A DNA stretch of 64,000 nucleotides from Microstegium vimineum (GCA_022036555.1 CM039122.1:54448693-54512692), one strand, 5' to 3'; shown: positions 21,923 through 33,761, numbered from the stretch's first letter. Program-made: numbers and translations. Notes: generated by a model not told the origin, from the sequence alone.

Positions 21923-24900
21923 TCAGACACGGTGGTTGAAGCTAAACTCCTTGTGGACGCCGCACTTGCAGGTCACGTGCAGCACCAGCTCGGCTCCGGA
22001 GCAGACCGCGCTCGACACTTCCTCTACCTCTTGCGCCTGTACAGATCAAGGTTTCATTAAGGAACTGCAGAAATTTGTTTCAAGAATAGCCATTAAAATT
22101 TCATGGAAGATTTTTGGCACAGGACTATAAGCACTGAATTCACATAATAAAGGAGACCGTATGCTTCAGTTATTTTGGCACAGGTGAATTCACATAAAGA
22201 AGACAATAAGCTTCAGATAATTTGGCACAAGATTATTACTACTGAATTCACATCACAAAGGAGACCATAAGCTTCAGATAATTTGGCACAAGATTATTAA
22301 GTGTGTAGACATAATTGCACAAGCAAATCATCCAAATTACGTTCTATCCTTGAATTCAAACAATGCAAGCAAAAGGATGGAATCGACACAGTAAGAAAAA
22401 CTGTACCGGCTTTCTCGGCTTTTCTGGCGAGGAAGTCCTCGCCTTCGGCGACGTGCAGCGTGACCCGGCTGGTGAGCGAGATGCCTCGCTGGAGGCTTTC
22501 TTGGCTTCCTGTGGCGATCAAATCAACACATTAGAGGTGAGCACAAGAAAGCAACGGCAGCAAGAGAAATCAAGAAAGCATTAGAGGAATCCGTGATGAT
22601 TGAGAAGAATGATCAAAGCATGATGGACTCTGTAAATCATCAGTCAAGCAACAAGTCTCCAGGGGAGATGAGGGGATCTGTGATCTCTCAGGAGGCTCTT
22701 TCAGGGGGGAAAGAGGTCCCTGTTGGGGATGCTGAAGATATAATGGATTCTCTTTCCAACCACAGTAAATACTCTGATATGGACAGTGAATGCCAAGGGT
22801 GGCAATCTCCTAAAACTAGGAAAACTAAGAGAAAGAGTAAGAAGATACCTGTGGTGGCTACTAGAGCTAGTTCTAGAATTGCAAGAGATGGAGTGCCTAT
22901 TGCTGCTAAGGCAGAGAAGAGAGCTATGGTAAAAAATCTCATCCCAGGTAATAACCCTACTACTTCTTATGTTAGCAATCCTTTTACTATTTTGAACAAT
23001 GCATCTACTGCTAGTTTGCACGATGTAATGATTGACTTAGAAGTAGATAATATAGAGGATCAATTAGATGTGTTTAGAGTTGAAGAATTGGCAAGAGCAG
23101 CTATTGCTGAAGCCAATTACAAAAATTTCCTTGACAAACAAAAGGAGAGATCATATCCTCAAGAAGAGTGTCAGCTTGATGAATTGTCCATGGAGGTCAT
23201 TTCTAATGAAAATAGAGGTTTCTCTACAGAGCCCTCCAAGGGTGGAGTGGATGATAGAGATTCCCTAGACCTGAGAATGGATGGATCTTGTTCTATTCTG
23301 AAATGAGGATTATGTTTTGGAATGTGAGGGGTCTAGGAAAATCCCACAGGAGAAGCATGATTCTGAAACATATTCTTCAGGACGACTTAGATTTGGTTTC
23401 TATCCAGGAAACTATCAAACAAGATTTCTCTAATAAGGAGCTTAAAGAGATGGCAGGTACTTATGTTTTAGTATGGTTTTGGACTCCTTCTAGGGGCCAC
23501 TCTGGAGGTCTTCTTTTAGGTGTTAAGGATAATAATTATGAGGTTGAAGATGTCTATAAAGCTGAATTTTTCATTGGGGTTCTCATTAGACATAGACATT
23601 CTAATTTTCGTTTTTGGTTTATCAACATTTATGGACCTGCTCAACATGATTTATCTGGTACATTCATTCAGGAAATTTCCAACTTTTGTGAGAGTGAGAT
23701 TCTTCCTATTCTGATGGGTGGTGATTTTAATCTGATTAGGAATAATAGAGAGAGGAACCAGGGTCAAGGGGACCCTAAGCTCATGGAGTTATTCAATGGT
23801 TTTATTGGAAGGTTTCAGTTAAGAGAAGTGTTCAATAATAAGCTTCAAGTAGCTAATTGTTTGGTGCAAAGGGGGTGGAAGGGAGATATTCATTGCTGCC
23901 TTTGTGGTCTAGTAGAATCTGTCATCTGTGGGTCACCTTTTCTTTGAATGTCATCTAGCTAAATCAAGAAGTGCAAGCACGGGCGGCGTACCTGCTTGGC
24001 CGCCTTTCCCGGCGATGCGAAGAACGCACAGCACGTGACGGTGGAGTTCGTCTTGGCGAGCTTCTGCGGCGACGGGGTGAGCTGCTGCTGCGGCGACGGC
24101 GGCGTCATGCGACGAGGGGTCGTATCGATGCGGAGGTCAGGCCGCGGCCGCTTCCTGCTCCCGCCGCGCGGCGGAGGCAGCGAACGCGACGCCGAGAAGA
24201 CGAACGACGGCGTCCCGAGGCCCACGGGGGGCAGCGTCGTCTCCTTGGCCGCCGCGGAAGATGGGGGGCCCGGCGAAGGGAAGAAATCGAACCTGGCAGT
24301 TCCGGTGGCGCCCGTGCGCGCCGTCTTCGCGGAGTGGAGGGACGCCTCGCAGCCGATGGCGGTGGGCGTCAACGGCTTCTTCGGCGAAGCCAAGAACGTG
24401 AGGCCGCCGCTCGTGCTGGAGCCCCTGGAGGTGGGCGTCAGCGGCGGCCCCTCCGGCGATGCCGCGAACACGAAGCCGCCCCTGGAGGTGGGACCCGTGG
24501 GCGTGTCCGGCGCAGCCAAGAACGCCAACGTGTTCCCCGCGCTGCTGGCCGAGGTGCGCCCCGGCGTCGTCCCCGTCGCGTTCTCGGAGAACGCGAATAT
24601 GTTCCCCGCGGCCGCGGAGGTCGGGTGGCGCGGGCGGAGGAGTCCTGGCTCGAACGAGAACTCCGCGGCGCGCGACGCCGTCGGTGTGGTGGGCGTGGGC
24701 GGCGGAGGCGACAGGGTGCTCGGCGAGGGGTCGAAGGGGGGCAGTTCGAGGAGCATCCTCTTGCGCACGGAGGAGGCCGGGAGGAGGCAGCGGCGCTTGC
24801 GGCCCGCGTCGGTGGCGCAGGGCGCGGAGAAGGCGACAGCGTAGTGCGCGGGGTCGATGCGGAGCTCGGCGAGGTGCCGCGGCGCGGGAGGAGGAGTGAA

Positions 24901-24927
24901 GAAGAACGGCTCCGGTGCCATGGCCAT
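21923..24927 (-). CDS. Pro/Ser-rich protein of unknown family, copy B, intact
   Basis: Three exons, all phase 0: 24927-23992 (312 codons), 22508-22407 (34 codons) and 22036-21923 (37 codons plus TGA), giving 383 aa. Splice sites are CAG|GTACGC, CCACAG|GAAGCC, AAGCCG|GTACAG and TGTACAG|GCGCAA. The long first exon is Pro/Ser/Thr/Ala rich with about seven degenerate F-x-F-x-[AS]-[SA]-P motifs; exon 2 is basic and Ser-rich (EAKKASSEASRSPAGSRCTS). Exon 3 is a short ordered-looking tail, SSAVCSGAELVLHVTCKCG then VHKEFSFNHRV. No signal peptide or membrane span is visible. I do not recognise the family. It may be a largely disordered protein carrying a small Cys/His tail module. Intron 1 (1,483 bp) is mostly an antisense LINE. 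Frame continuity over three exons plus a second copy supports a real gene. Confidence 0.75.
22113..22301. repeat. Tandem repeat, ~60-bp unit, in intron 2 (copy B)
   Basis: Counterpart of the array at 9658-9857; the second unit has lost about 10-15 bp. Units begin tttggcaca. Confidence 0.75.
22565..23962 (+). mobile_element. LINE remnant B, internally deleted
   Basis: Same element and same position as LINE A. ORF1-like (22593-23306) is open in one frame here, whereas A is split in two. The AP endonuclease starts at 23303 (MRIMFWNVRGL). At 23828-23835 the endonuclease joins directly to the zf-RVT tail (FNNKLQVANCLVQRGWKGD), removing what corresponds to 11330-13262 of copy A, including all of RT. 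It is dead, and lies antisense in intron 1 of the host gene. Confidence 0.85.
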
Positions 24928-25232
24928 GGCGATGTCAGTGCGTTCTTGCCTTCTTGGATGATCACCGCCTCACCGGCCGGTCGCTCGTGGGCGGACTGCC
25001 GGACTGGCGGAGAGGGCGAAGGAGGCGGTTTGCTTTGCTGGTTCCGTTAATCCGTTTCGACGGTGCTTTGTTTGTTTTTGTTGTGTATATAAATATATAA
25101 ATCAATATAAATAGGAACAAGAAAAAGTGAGTAGGCCCAACTCTTTTAGCCCAGGAATGCGTTCCTGCCTTCCTGGGCCCAATCCGGCTGGCCGACCTCA
25201 AACGGAGCACACAGTATGCTCCCAACGCCGCA

Positions 25233-25580
25233 GGATCCCTATCGAACGGTCTCTCCTGGCCCCTGCGTTTCTTTCCCGACGACGACTGGCCATTGGTGGT
25301 CAAGCCGCGCCCACCTTCGTAGGACCCTTCACCGGCGGCGGTTATCCAGCCATCCACATCCACTAGGTACTCCCCGCACCGTACCTGCCATTCCCCCCTA
25401 CAGGCTACAGCGAAAGCGATCACCTCAAACCCTATTTCTATTCGGAACTGACCCAGCTAGCATGAAACCTGAGCTTGTTTCTTAGACAAATCTTAAGTGA
25501 AAGACTGTTATGTCTGCATAATTTGATTTTTCAGTTATAAATCTTCATGCTTTCACTCAACCATATTTTGTGCGATATTA
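25233..25580. other. Spacer between copy B and iPGAM relic
   Basis: No gene recognised. The stretch ending 'catccacatccactaggtac' looks 5' UTR-like but does not lead into a recognisable first exon. Confidence 0.35.
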
Positions 25581-26396
25581 GGGGACTCCAGAGAAGTGGA
25601 GACTAATGAAGGTTCATGGAACGGATGTGGGTCTTCCATCTGATGATGCCATGGGAAACAGTGAAGTTGGCCACAAGGCTCTTGGTGCTGCTTGCCCAAG
25701 GGTATGTTAGATTTTGATTTGTGTTGGTGGGACACACTGTTGATATTGAGGCCATTGTTGTTGCTTGCAAGGCAGCTGATGAAGCTGTTAAGGTGAGAAC
25801 GATCAATAAAATTTTACTTTATTTTTTGTTGTTGCCTTCATTATCTGCAGATTGCATGTATGTGAAAGATTGGATGGTTGGGGGAGAAAACCTGGTTTTC
25901 TTTCCATCTCACAGTTAACCTTATTTACCAGAGTACATATTGTTCAAGAGAATTTGCAATAGTAATTCTCATGAGCCTTTACCTTTGTTTAATCACTGCA
26001 TCTTCTCTTGTGAAAAGATTATTTTGGCAGTATTTACCTTGTCACTGTTGATCGTGGAAATGCAGAGTATATGGTGAAAAGTAACAAATCTGGCAAGCCG
26101 CTGCTCGATAAGAGTGGCCGTGGCCATATCCAAATTCTCACCTTGCATCCCCTTAGCCAGTGGGTGTGGTACCATAGGACCCTAGACTCCTTGATAGTTT
26201 CCCTGTAAAAGCCCACACGAGATACATGTTGATTGCCTGGATGTTAATGCTTCTGTAAAACGTGCAGGACCCACTTGCCATTGGAGGCCCTGGACTGCAC
26301 CCTGCAGTGAAATTCCGGACTGAGATTCAGAACCTCCATGGTTTTGAGGCCCCTGCTGACTACGAGTTAACCCTTGTCGAAGTGGTTAACAACTAA
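25581..26396 (+). pseudogene. Cofactor-independent phosphoglycerate mutase relic
   Basis: Four pieces in gene order match plant iPGAM. 25581-25701: GTPEKWRLMKVHGTDVGLPS then DDAMGNSEVGHKALGA. 25727-25792: VGHTVDIEAIVVACKAADEA, followed by a GTGAGA donor. About 26016-26216: IYLVTVDRGNAEYMVKSNKS then GKPLLDKSG. 26268-26396: DPLAIGGPGLHPAVKFRTEI then LHGFEAPADYELTLVEVVNN and TAA. The start, much of the middle (including most metal-binding residues) and about 12 codons before LHGFEAP are missing, and frames are broken. Splice-like junctions persist, so it is a DNA-level copy rather than a retroposed cDNA. The intact enzyme interconverts 3- and 2-phosphoglycerate in cytosolic glycolysis. Confidence 0.85.
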
Positions 26397-28030
26397 ATAC
26401 TGGCCATTTGCCATGTTCAATTTTGCTATTAATAGATTTTTAGAATCTTCTGGTGATTTCCTTAGCAAGCACCATGCTTAAATTCACAAAATATTGAGAG
26501 GAAATCACTTTTGACTTGCAGTTTACATTCTGTATTTGTACATGTTTTCCTGAGCTTGCTTCAGATGGTCTAATGGACACTTACTCAGCTATATGGTGGG
26601 TTAGGTATTGGAAATTTTCATGCACTTCTATAGGCGTTACCATGATTGCCACAGTAGATGTTCTCAGCGAACTTTCTAACAATTAGCAGCTGAAACTTCT
26701 GTGTACAAATTGCCCAAGGTAGTATCTGTGCCACAAGTTCATCTTAACTTCACATAGCTTTTATTCGAGCCATAATAATGTATAGTGAATCGGAGACCGT
26801 TTTGTCACTTTTTTAATTGATTAAAAATCTTGCTAGTGCAATTAGTCTTTTTAATTGATTTACCTGGAGTATGTGATTAAATGAGGAAACCTGTGCAACT
26901 ATTTTCTGTGGTTGCTATGCAAACGAGCACACTCGGTTCAGGTAGACTCCTTATTAGAAAACATAAATGTAAACTCGATGCACACATCCATATTAAAAGA
27001 ATGAGTTTGTCAGGACTCGGAAAGTTTGACGAAACATTTTTCTTGAACACACAAGAGAGTTGCATATCATTTCATTGAAGAGAGAAAAGACATGAAAATG
27101 ATACTTAGCATAAGAATTTATGAAGTTCTTGGATCACCAACATGAAAATGATACTTAATGTCAAAAAACAATACTCAAACAGAATTGTGAATATTGAGCT
27201 ACTAAACCGATGGTTATTGACAAAATATTCACTTATACTACTACAACAATAAAAATATCAAGATGTTACCGTACTAGTATCCATTTTGTTTAGTGTTCTT
27301 TTGTTGTTCTGTATAATGGCATTAAATGTTCTTGTGCTTTTGCTAAATATTGTCTAGTGTGGTACTGTGGTACTATGGGCTGAATGGCCTGCTGCTTGTG
27401 GAAAAAATACAGATCTGGCTGCAGTCTTGACAGCCCCTACCTTGCCGATTGCCATCATACAGATGGTCCAGCTAAGTGCAATCTCTGCATGCATGTGAGC
27501 TCATTTCAGTCTCAATCAATAGACAAATGAAGAACACCCTTTGCCTACCACATTACAAGTTGGCATATCATTTTTATCACATCAAATGTCAGTGATACTT
27601 GGATGCTTGATGATACAAGTTGGCATTCTCTTTTGGCTTTCTCTGTGTTGTGTTCTTCCAAACATAGCAGACATGCATTTTCGTTCAGGATTTTTTTTAA
27701 TAAAAAAATATTATCCAGGAAGATTTTACAATCTCAAAATACCCACCTGTCAAATCACATGTGCATGCATATCCCGTAGCCTGAAATGCTATGGAGTTGA
27801 ATTTGTCTCTTGTTCCCATTGCCAGCCACCATTGCGTTGTGCAGGCTCATTTGGACTGATTGTTTTATCCCATTTGCCTGGATGGGAGTATGGGACTGAC
27901 AGCACAGATGCAATCTGCCCAGCTGTGGGCCAAACTGATGGCCAATCGTTCACGCCACGCTAGATTGTGATCTGCCGTTCCGCCAATTTTGGCTGTAAGC
28001 TGACAAATTCTACAGGCAAGCAGTGGGCCC
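26397..28030. other. Intergenic, no gene seen
   Basis: AT-rich. A TE-tail-like phrase 'gagagttgcatatcatttca' occurs at 27056. Open frames at 26881-27078 and 27541-27963 have no domain or splice support. Confidence 0.4.
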
Positions 28031-28466
28031 TGTTGGAACCAGAACAACGACGAACGCTCTCAGCTCACGCTCACGAACACAAGCTAGAGGTGCAAGAGAT
28101 TTTCTGGCGACGAACGCTCCGGTCGCCGAACGACCTGTATGTTGGCTTTAATTACACAATTAAGATACAACTCAAGGCGCGGACTCCCTGTTGTCTACAG
28201 GATGGTTTTATACACCAAACGGTGCTGCGCCCACGAGCTCTCGTCACGTCTCTGGACTCCACGCACGAGCGGGACTCGACTTGAGATCTTAACAAACTTG
28301 AAAACTTGACGCTGCGCACATACGCATCAATCCTAGACATACGACACACGTACCTTGTTGATGGACACCAACACGAGCACGTACCCGCGCGCCATCAACA
28401 ATTCTAACACGCACACGGCACGCCGCCATGCACGGACAAGATGAGACGGCGTGGTTTATTCTAACA
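28031..28466. mobile_element. Solo LTR, copia-like, with 5-bp target duplication
   Basis: A 436-bp element starting TGTTGGAACC and ending TATTCTAACA, giving the inverted terminal pair TGTTGGAA / TTCTAACA. It is flanked by the direct repeat GGCCC at 28026-28030 and 28467-28471. No internal coding region, PBS or second LTR is present. Length and ends suit a Ty1/copia LTR left by LTR-LTR recombination; strand is undetermined. Confidence 0.8.
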
Positions 28467-28471
28467 GGCCC

Positions 28472-28916
28472 TTGCATCCTCTATACATCTAAGCACCGTG
28501 TGTTTATCAGATTTCTCTGTGTTGCACTATGGTTGCAAAATATCGTCCTGAACTTATCTTAGGGCGCGCATTGTGCATTTCTGTTGCATTACTTGTAGGC
28601 TGTTGGGGAAGTTGACGCCGACTTGCCCTTCTCTGGGAGTGTAACAGTTAACCACCCTTTTGTAGTCATCTTCGCTTGTGTGTCAGTAAAAGAATTGCAT
28701 CCTCTATGCATCTAAGCACCGTGTGTTTATCAGATTTCTCTGTGTTGCACTATGGTTGCAAAATATCGTCCTGAACTTATCTTAGGGTGCGTATTGTGCA
28801 TTTCTGTTGCATTACTTGTAGGCTGTTGGGGAAGTTGACGACGACTTGCCCTTCTCTGGGAGTGTAACAGTTAACCACCCTTTTGTACGTCATCTTCGCT
28901 TGTGTGTCAGTGAAAG
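28472..28916. repeat. Tandem duplication, 222-bp unit x2
   Basis: ttgcatcctctatacatcta at 28472 recurs at 28694, and the match continues to about 28916 with only a few substitutions and one inserted base (tttgtacgtc versus tttgtagtc). Each unit holds a short open stretch after a cttgtag acceptor-like site, reading VGEVDADLPFSGSVTVNHP. I do not recognise it; the phrase could be an exon fragment of an unknown gene. Confidence 0.85.
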
Positions 28917-30376
28917 AAGTAGAGCGCGCAATTCAAATGCCGCTGCTTTAGACATTTGAGCATGAACAGACATTCACCCTTAAGGCCTTAAACCCTTTTC
29001 CTTCCACAAAAAGGACAAGTAAAAATAGTTTTGTTTTGGAAGGGAGGAAAGGCATAGTGAGCTATGTAGCATAAGTAATTATTTCAGGAACCGTCGTATT
29101 TGTTACAATAGAACTTGTCGTTATGTTCGCGTCTTATACACACATGTGTTTATTTATATGCTTTTTAAATTTATTTCAGGATCAGTAGCACTATTCTTCT
29201 CATGGCAGATGGAGTGCCAAATGCTTATCAATGTTGATTTATTGCCTCAACATCTTAAAAGTGCTCATAGGATTGCATTCACAAGAGTGAGTATGCGCAT
29301 GTGCCTGTGTTTGAATCTTATGCATGCCACAATAGAGTCGAAGTACTATGATAAGATTCAGTCAAATGGGCTTATAAGAAATATACGTGAGTTCATAAGA
29401 AATGCACGTTGTGATTTTTTTTAAGAAAGACAACCAAAATAGTATTTTCATATTTAATATGTATAAAAACACATAAAAAACTAGTACCCCATTCGTTTTA
29501 AATTGTAAATTATTATTTTTTTAAATATATGATTTTTGTTATATATTTAAATATACACTATGTTAGATACATAATAAAAAGTTAAAACTATCTATTTTTA
29601 AATGTTAAAATAATTTATATTTTTTTAAAAAAGTATAAAAGGTGAATGGTTTCGGGCCTGTTCTGACGCTGCATTTTTTCTTGGCACACCATAGATACGG
29701 CAGTAACCAAACAGCAATGTGGCACGCTACAGTTGCAGTTGCGGCTACAATTCAAACAGGCCTTTGATACAGAAAAAGTACTTTATTTTTTTTATTATCT
29801 CACACATCGATTTGTCGGCTGACGTGTGGACCAGATAGCCGAGTTCAGTGCCTATTGACCCCACCTATCAGTGACAGTGAACGATCACACACTCATTTGA
29901 CTTGTACATACTCCAGTTTATAACGGTTAAAACCTGTAGGGCGGCAAAGACGGCGACGCGGCAATCGGCAGACCCGGTAAAGTACTGCTCGAGCGGAGCA
30001 CTGCACCGTCACTGTCTTTTAGGCCCACCGGTCGGCACCTAATTTAATTCGTCCGTCTCTCTCGGTCGCGTCTCCCTCCCTCGTGTCCCCCACCCATTTC
30101 GTCGGTCTCCTCGCTCCTCTCCTCCCCCGCCTCGCCACCCCGAATTGGAAGGAGCTCCGAATCTACGGGCCCGAGCTCGCCCGCTGGCCTCCTCGAGGGC
30201 GAAGCCCTATCGGCTTCCGCTCCTCCGTTGTCAGGGAGCTCAGCCCCGCCCCGCCGCCGCCGCGGCTGCGGCGGGTGGACGTGACCGGAGCTCCTCGCCG
30301 CCGCTGATAAGATCCGAAGGGTTCCTAGGCTTTTTGTGGCGGGAGGCGACTGGTTCCGTCGGGTGGTCCGGTGAGC
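28917..30376. other. Intergenic and promoter/5' UTR of the ARG1-like gene
   Basis: 29480-29640 is an AT-rich Stowaway-like stretch (start 'tagtaccccattcgtttt'). 29653-29767 is bounded by ggcctgtt and aacaggcc and may be a small MITE without a clear target duplication. 29990-30376 turns GC- and CT-rich (tctctctcggtcgcgtctccc) as expected for a grass 5' UTR. Confidence 0.4.
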
Positions 30377-33300
30377 ATGGCAGGGCCCAAGTTCGGGTCG
30401 TTCAAGGCGGAAAAGGGGGACTCGGCGGCGGCTGCCGGCGCGGCGGTGCAGAGGAGGGACCCATACGAGGTGCTCGGGGTGGGGCGTAATGCTACTGAGC
30501 AGGAGATCAAGAGCGCCTTCCGCCGCATGGCACTCAAGTAAGTATTGTCTGCAATGCTCTTGTCTTGGATTTGGGCACTTCGCGTGCTCTTATTTTTCTG
30601 AGAGCGAAGGGCTGTGTTCAAATTATTTTTGTAGATTAGTTCGCATTTTGTGCTTATTGTGTTCCATGTATGGGTAGTTGTATATAGTTTGCTTATCTTA
30701 AATAAATTCCTCTCCTTGTATGAGGTAGCTTCTGAATCGTGCATTATATTGGAACAACAAACAAGGCTCTGTCTTGCAAAGAAAAAGAAAAAAACAAGGC
30801 TCTGTCCTGCCTTATATGTAAATTCTTGGTAGTTTAGACTGTTTATTTATCTGTCTTGTTTACTGATAAATTGATGGAGGAGACAATGCATCTGTCTGAG
30901 TATTTGTATATCTGGTAAAAATTGTCCTGCAGGTACCATCCAGATAAGAATTCAGACGACCCTGTTGCCTCAGAGAAGTTTCAAGAAGCCACATTCTCCT
31001 ATAACATCCTGTCAGATCCAGATAAGAGGCGCCAGTATGATGCATCAGGATTTGAGGTGATTGATGTGGTTGAGCAGTTCGAGCTGACTGTTTTTTTCGT
31101 GTGATTAATTCTTTTGTTACCGTTCAGGCCATTGAAGCAGATAGTCAGGAACTGGAGCTGGACCTATCAAGTCTCAATACTGTAAATACAGTGTTTGCTG
31201 CTCTGTTTAGGTAGCTTAATGATGATATATCTGCTATTCTGCTTTAGTCAATATTATTTTCCTCATTATGTAATGTAATATATTTGTGTAGCAAACTAGG
31301 TGTACCAATCAAGACCACTGTCTCGGCAACAGTTTTAGAGGAGGCATTAAATGGATCTGTAGAGATTTCTCACCTTCAGCTGGGCAAATCTCTTTGTAGG
31401 AAGGTTGACAACTGCTCCTTTTTGTTCTTTATCTGTTCATTTTTTTGACCAGTGAGTAAACTTTGGTATTTATACAATGTTGGCAGGTAGAAAAGCAGTC
31501 AGCTCACTTTTATTCTGTGGACATAACAGATAAAGAAGCCAAAATGGGCTTAGTTTGTAGAGTTCATTCAACTTCTAAAAGTAAATTTAAGGTTTGTTGC
31601 CAACTTATTATTCATCCATCTTCTATGATCGTATGACCATATAACCCCTATGTTACATTAGTTATTGTGTTTCTGTTCTAAATGTCACATTCCACTAATA
31701 AACGTTGTCCTTTGTTTAGTACAGAACTGACCATGTAACTTGATTATGTCAATTAACTGATAAACATCGTCTTCTTTTAATTGTAGTGTTCCATACGCAA
31801 CCTATTTTGTTCTTATTTACTGAATATAAGTCTACTTTTTTAGTGGAAAATATTATTTCACTTCCATTGTTATTAAATTACGATAGTTGATAGATGGTCA
31901 GCTGATTCTCTCTAGATGTTGATATTGTCGCAGCGTAGGACGTTTAAATACACCAAGTACTTGATATATTGTGTAAATGTGGCAAAACAAGTTTGTTGAC
32001 ACTTCTCTTTTCAGCTGTTGTATTTTGAGCTTGAGGACAATGGTGGATTAAGCCTTGCTTTACAGGTATGCATGTATGTAGCCAGCTTATCATTTTTGTT
32101 AGTACAGATGAAAAAAGAAGACAAAGTTCTATTGGGTACTGGCTTATCATCTTCCATTCTGCCAAGCATATGACGCCAAACATTTGAAAACAAATATTTT
32201 GGTACCAAGTTTAGATCTTGTTGATTTGGCACAGCCAAGTAGCTACAGCGCACTGACTACCATAATTGTAGCATGTTAGTATCAATAATGCTTTGTTTCT
32301 CACTGTAGATGTGTTTGACATCTGTTCATTCTAAAATATAGCTGATGTGGAATTGTGGTTGAAGCAAGTCCCCTCAACATGATTTATCACAGTTCAGTAA
32401 TATACGAGGATCGTTGGCTCGGAAATATTTCATCCTGACATTATAAGTTAATTTCAATCTACTGCACTTGGATTAATCTAGTGCAGTATTGATTCAGATA
32501 TCATTATCTAGGGAACCAACCCCAGTAACTCAGTTGAGCCATTTTTGGTAAAGGGCAACACAAAAACTATCGCAAGAGAATAAACCATATGCATCATTCA
32601 GAAAGAGCATCATAGTTACTAACTTATTTATGAAGTTATGCCCGTTTGTATTGAAGTCTGCTGCTTGACAATGTTCTTCTATCCAGAAGGGGATTTTGTG
32701 ATATTACCATGTTGTCTGAGCATGATTTCAGCTAACGTCTATTAGCCTAGTGCAGGAAGATAGTGCAAAAACTGGAAAAGTTACTTCTGCGGGGATGTTC
32801 TTTTTAGGCTTTCCTGTGTATCGATTTGAACAAAATAATTCTGTGAGTATACAAATTAATGCATTTTTGCCTCTTTGTTTTTCTTTGTATGTTTATTTTT
32901 ACAAGCTCCTATTATTACTAGGCTGCTGCTGCGAAGGATCCTGACAGTGCTTTCTTTAAAAGATTGGATGGCTTTCAACCTTGTGAAGTAAATGAACTGA
33001 AAGCAGGAACCCATTATTTTGCTGTATATGGTAATATCATTTTCTGTACCATATCTAGGAATCTCTGTGACTATATTACAATTTACTGAAAATCAATCAT
33101 TTTTCAGGTGACAATTTCTTCAAAAGTGCGAGCTATACTATTGAGGTTGTATGTGCTGAACCCTTCTCTGATCAAAAGGATAAGTTACGAAGCGTGGAGG
33201 CAAAGATAATTGCAAAACGATCTGAGCTGACTAAATTTGAGTCTGAGTATCGGGAGGTATGCAGTTCCCTTTGGCATATTTTATTTATGCAGATTCTCCA

Positions 33301-33761
33301 TCTATCATAAAGTTTTAGTGCTAAAACACATCACTAAATTGGAAGGTTTTGGCAAAGTTCACTGAGATGACTAGCAGATATGCTCAAGAAATGCAAACGG
33401 TATGTGCATTCATTAAACTGGCATTTGTGCTTCTCACTGTGGTCTCAACTTTCTATGTTTTCATACATAGATTGATGACCTTCTGAAGGAAAGGAATGGA
33501 ATTCATGCATCCTATACCAGCAACCCAACTCTGCAGCGGAGTTCCAGTAGCAGCAAAGGGAAATCACCCTCTAAAGAGTCAAAAAGTGAGGATGTCCAAA
33601 CTGTAAAGAAGGAAAAGAAATCGAAGAGCCAGCCAATGGAGGGATCCAAAAGCGATGATGAGGGTTCCAAAAATAAAAAGGAAAAGAAGCCTAAATATCT
33701 CATTCGAAGGAAGAAGTGGTTCAACATTCATTTGAAAGTGGACAAGAGAAGGCCCTGCTGA
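30377..33761 (+). CDS. ARG1: ARG1-type DnaJ protein (gravitropism), one apparent frameshift
   Basis: Eleven exons: 30377-30537, 30933-31056, 31128-31210, 31292-31403, 31487-31591, 32015-32065, 32756-32842, 32922-33031, 33108-33256, 33346-33399 and 33471-33761. Start [15 protein letters not shown]-domain over exons 1-2 ([20 protein letters not shown], then the YHPDKNS loop with HPD), then [20 protein letters not shown] and [20 protein letters not shown], a [10 protein letters not shown] segment, [19 protein letters not shown], a coiled coil in exons 9-10 and a Lys/Ser-rich tail ending KRRPC. This order is that of Arabidopsis ARG1 (DnaJ 15), an endomembrane J-protein needed for root and shoot gravitropism. 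The spliced length is 1,327 nt, one more than a multiple of three: exon 8 has AAAA at 33000-33003 where AAA gives [13 protein letters not shown]. Either a sequencing error or a real inactivating insertion. Corrected length is 441 aa. Confidence 0.9.

Larger units (their letters stand above)
21630..25232. repeat. Segmental duplication, copy B
   Basis: Collinear with 9096-14688. The order is intron-2 and 3' flank, exon 3, tandem repeat, exon 2, LINE remnant, exon 1, 5' flank. It ends after 'ctcccaacgccg'. Same orientation as copy A, so this is a direct repeat separated by about 6.9 kb. Confidence 0.9.

Noticed and set aside
29653..29767. Possible small MITE bounded by ggcctgtt and aacaggcc
   Set aside because: Inverted ends of only 8 bp and no convincing target duplication, so not listed as an element.
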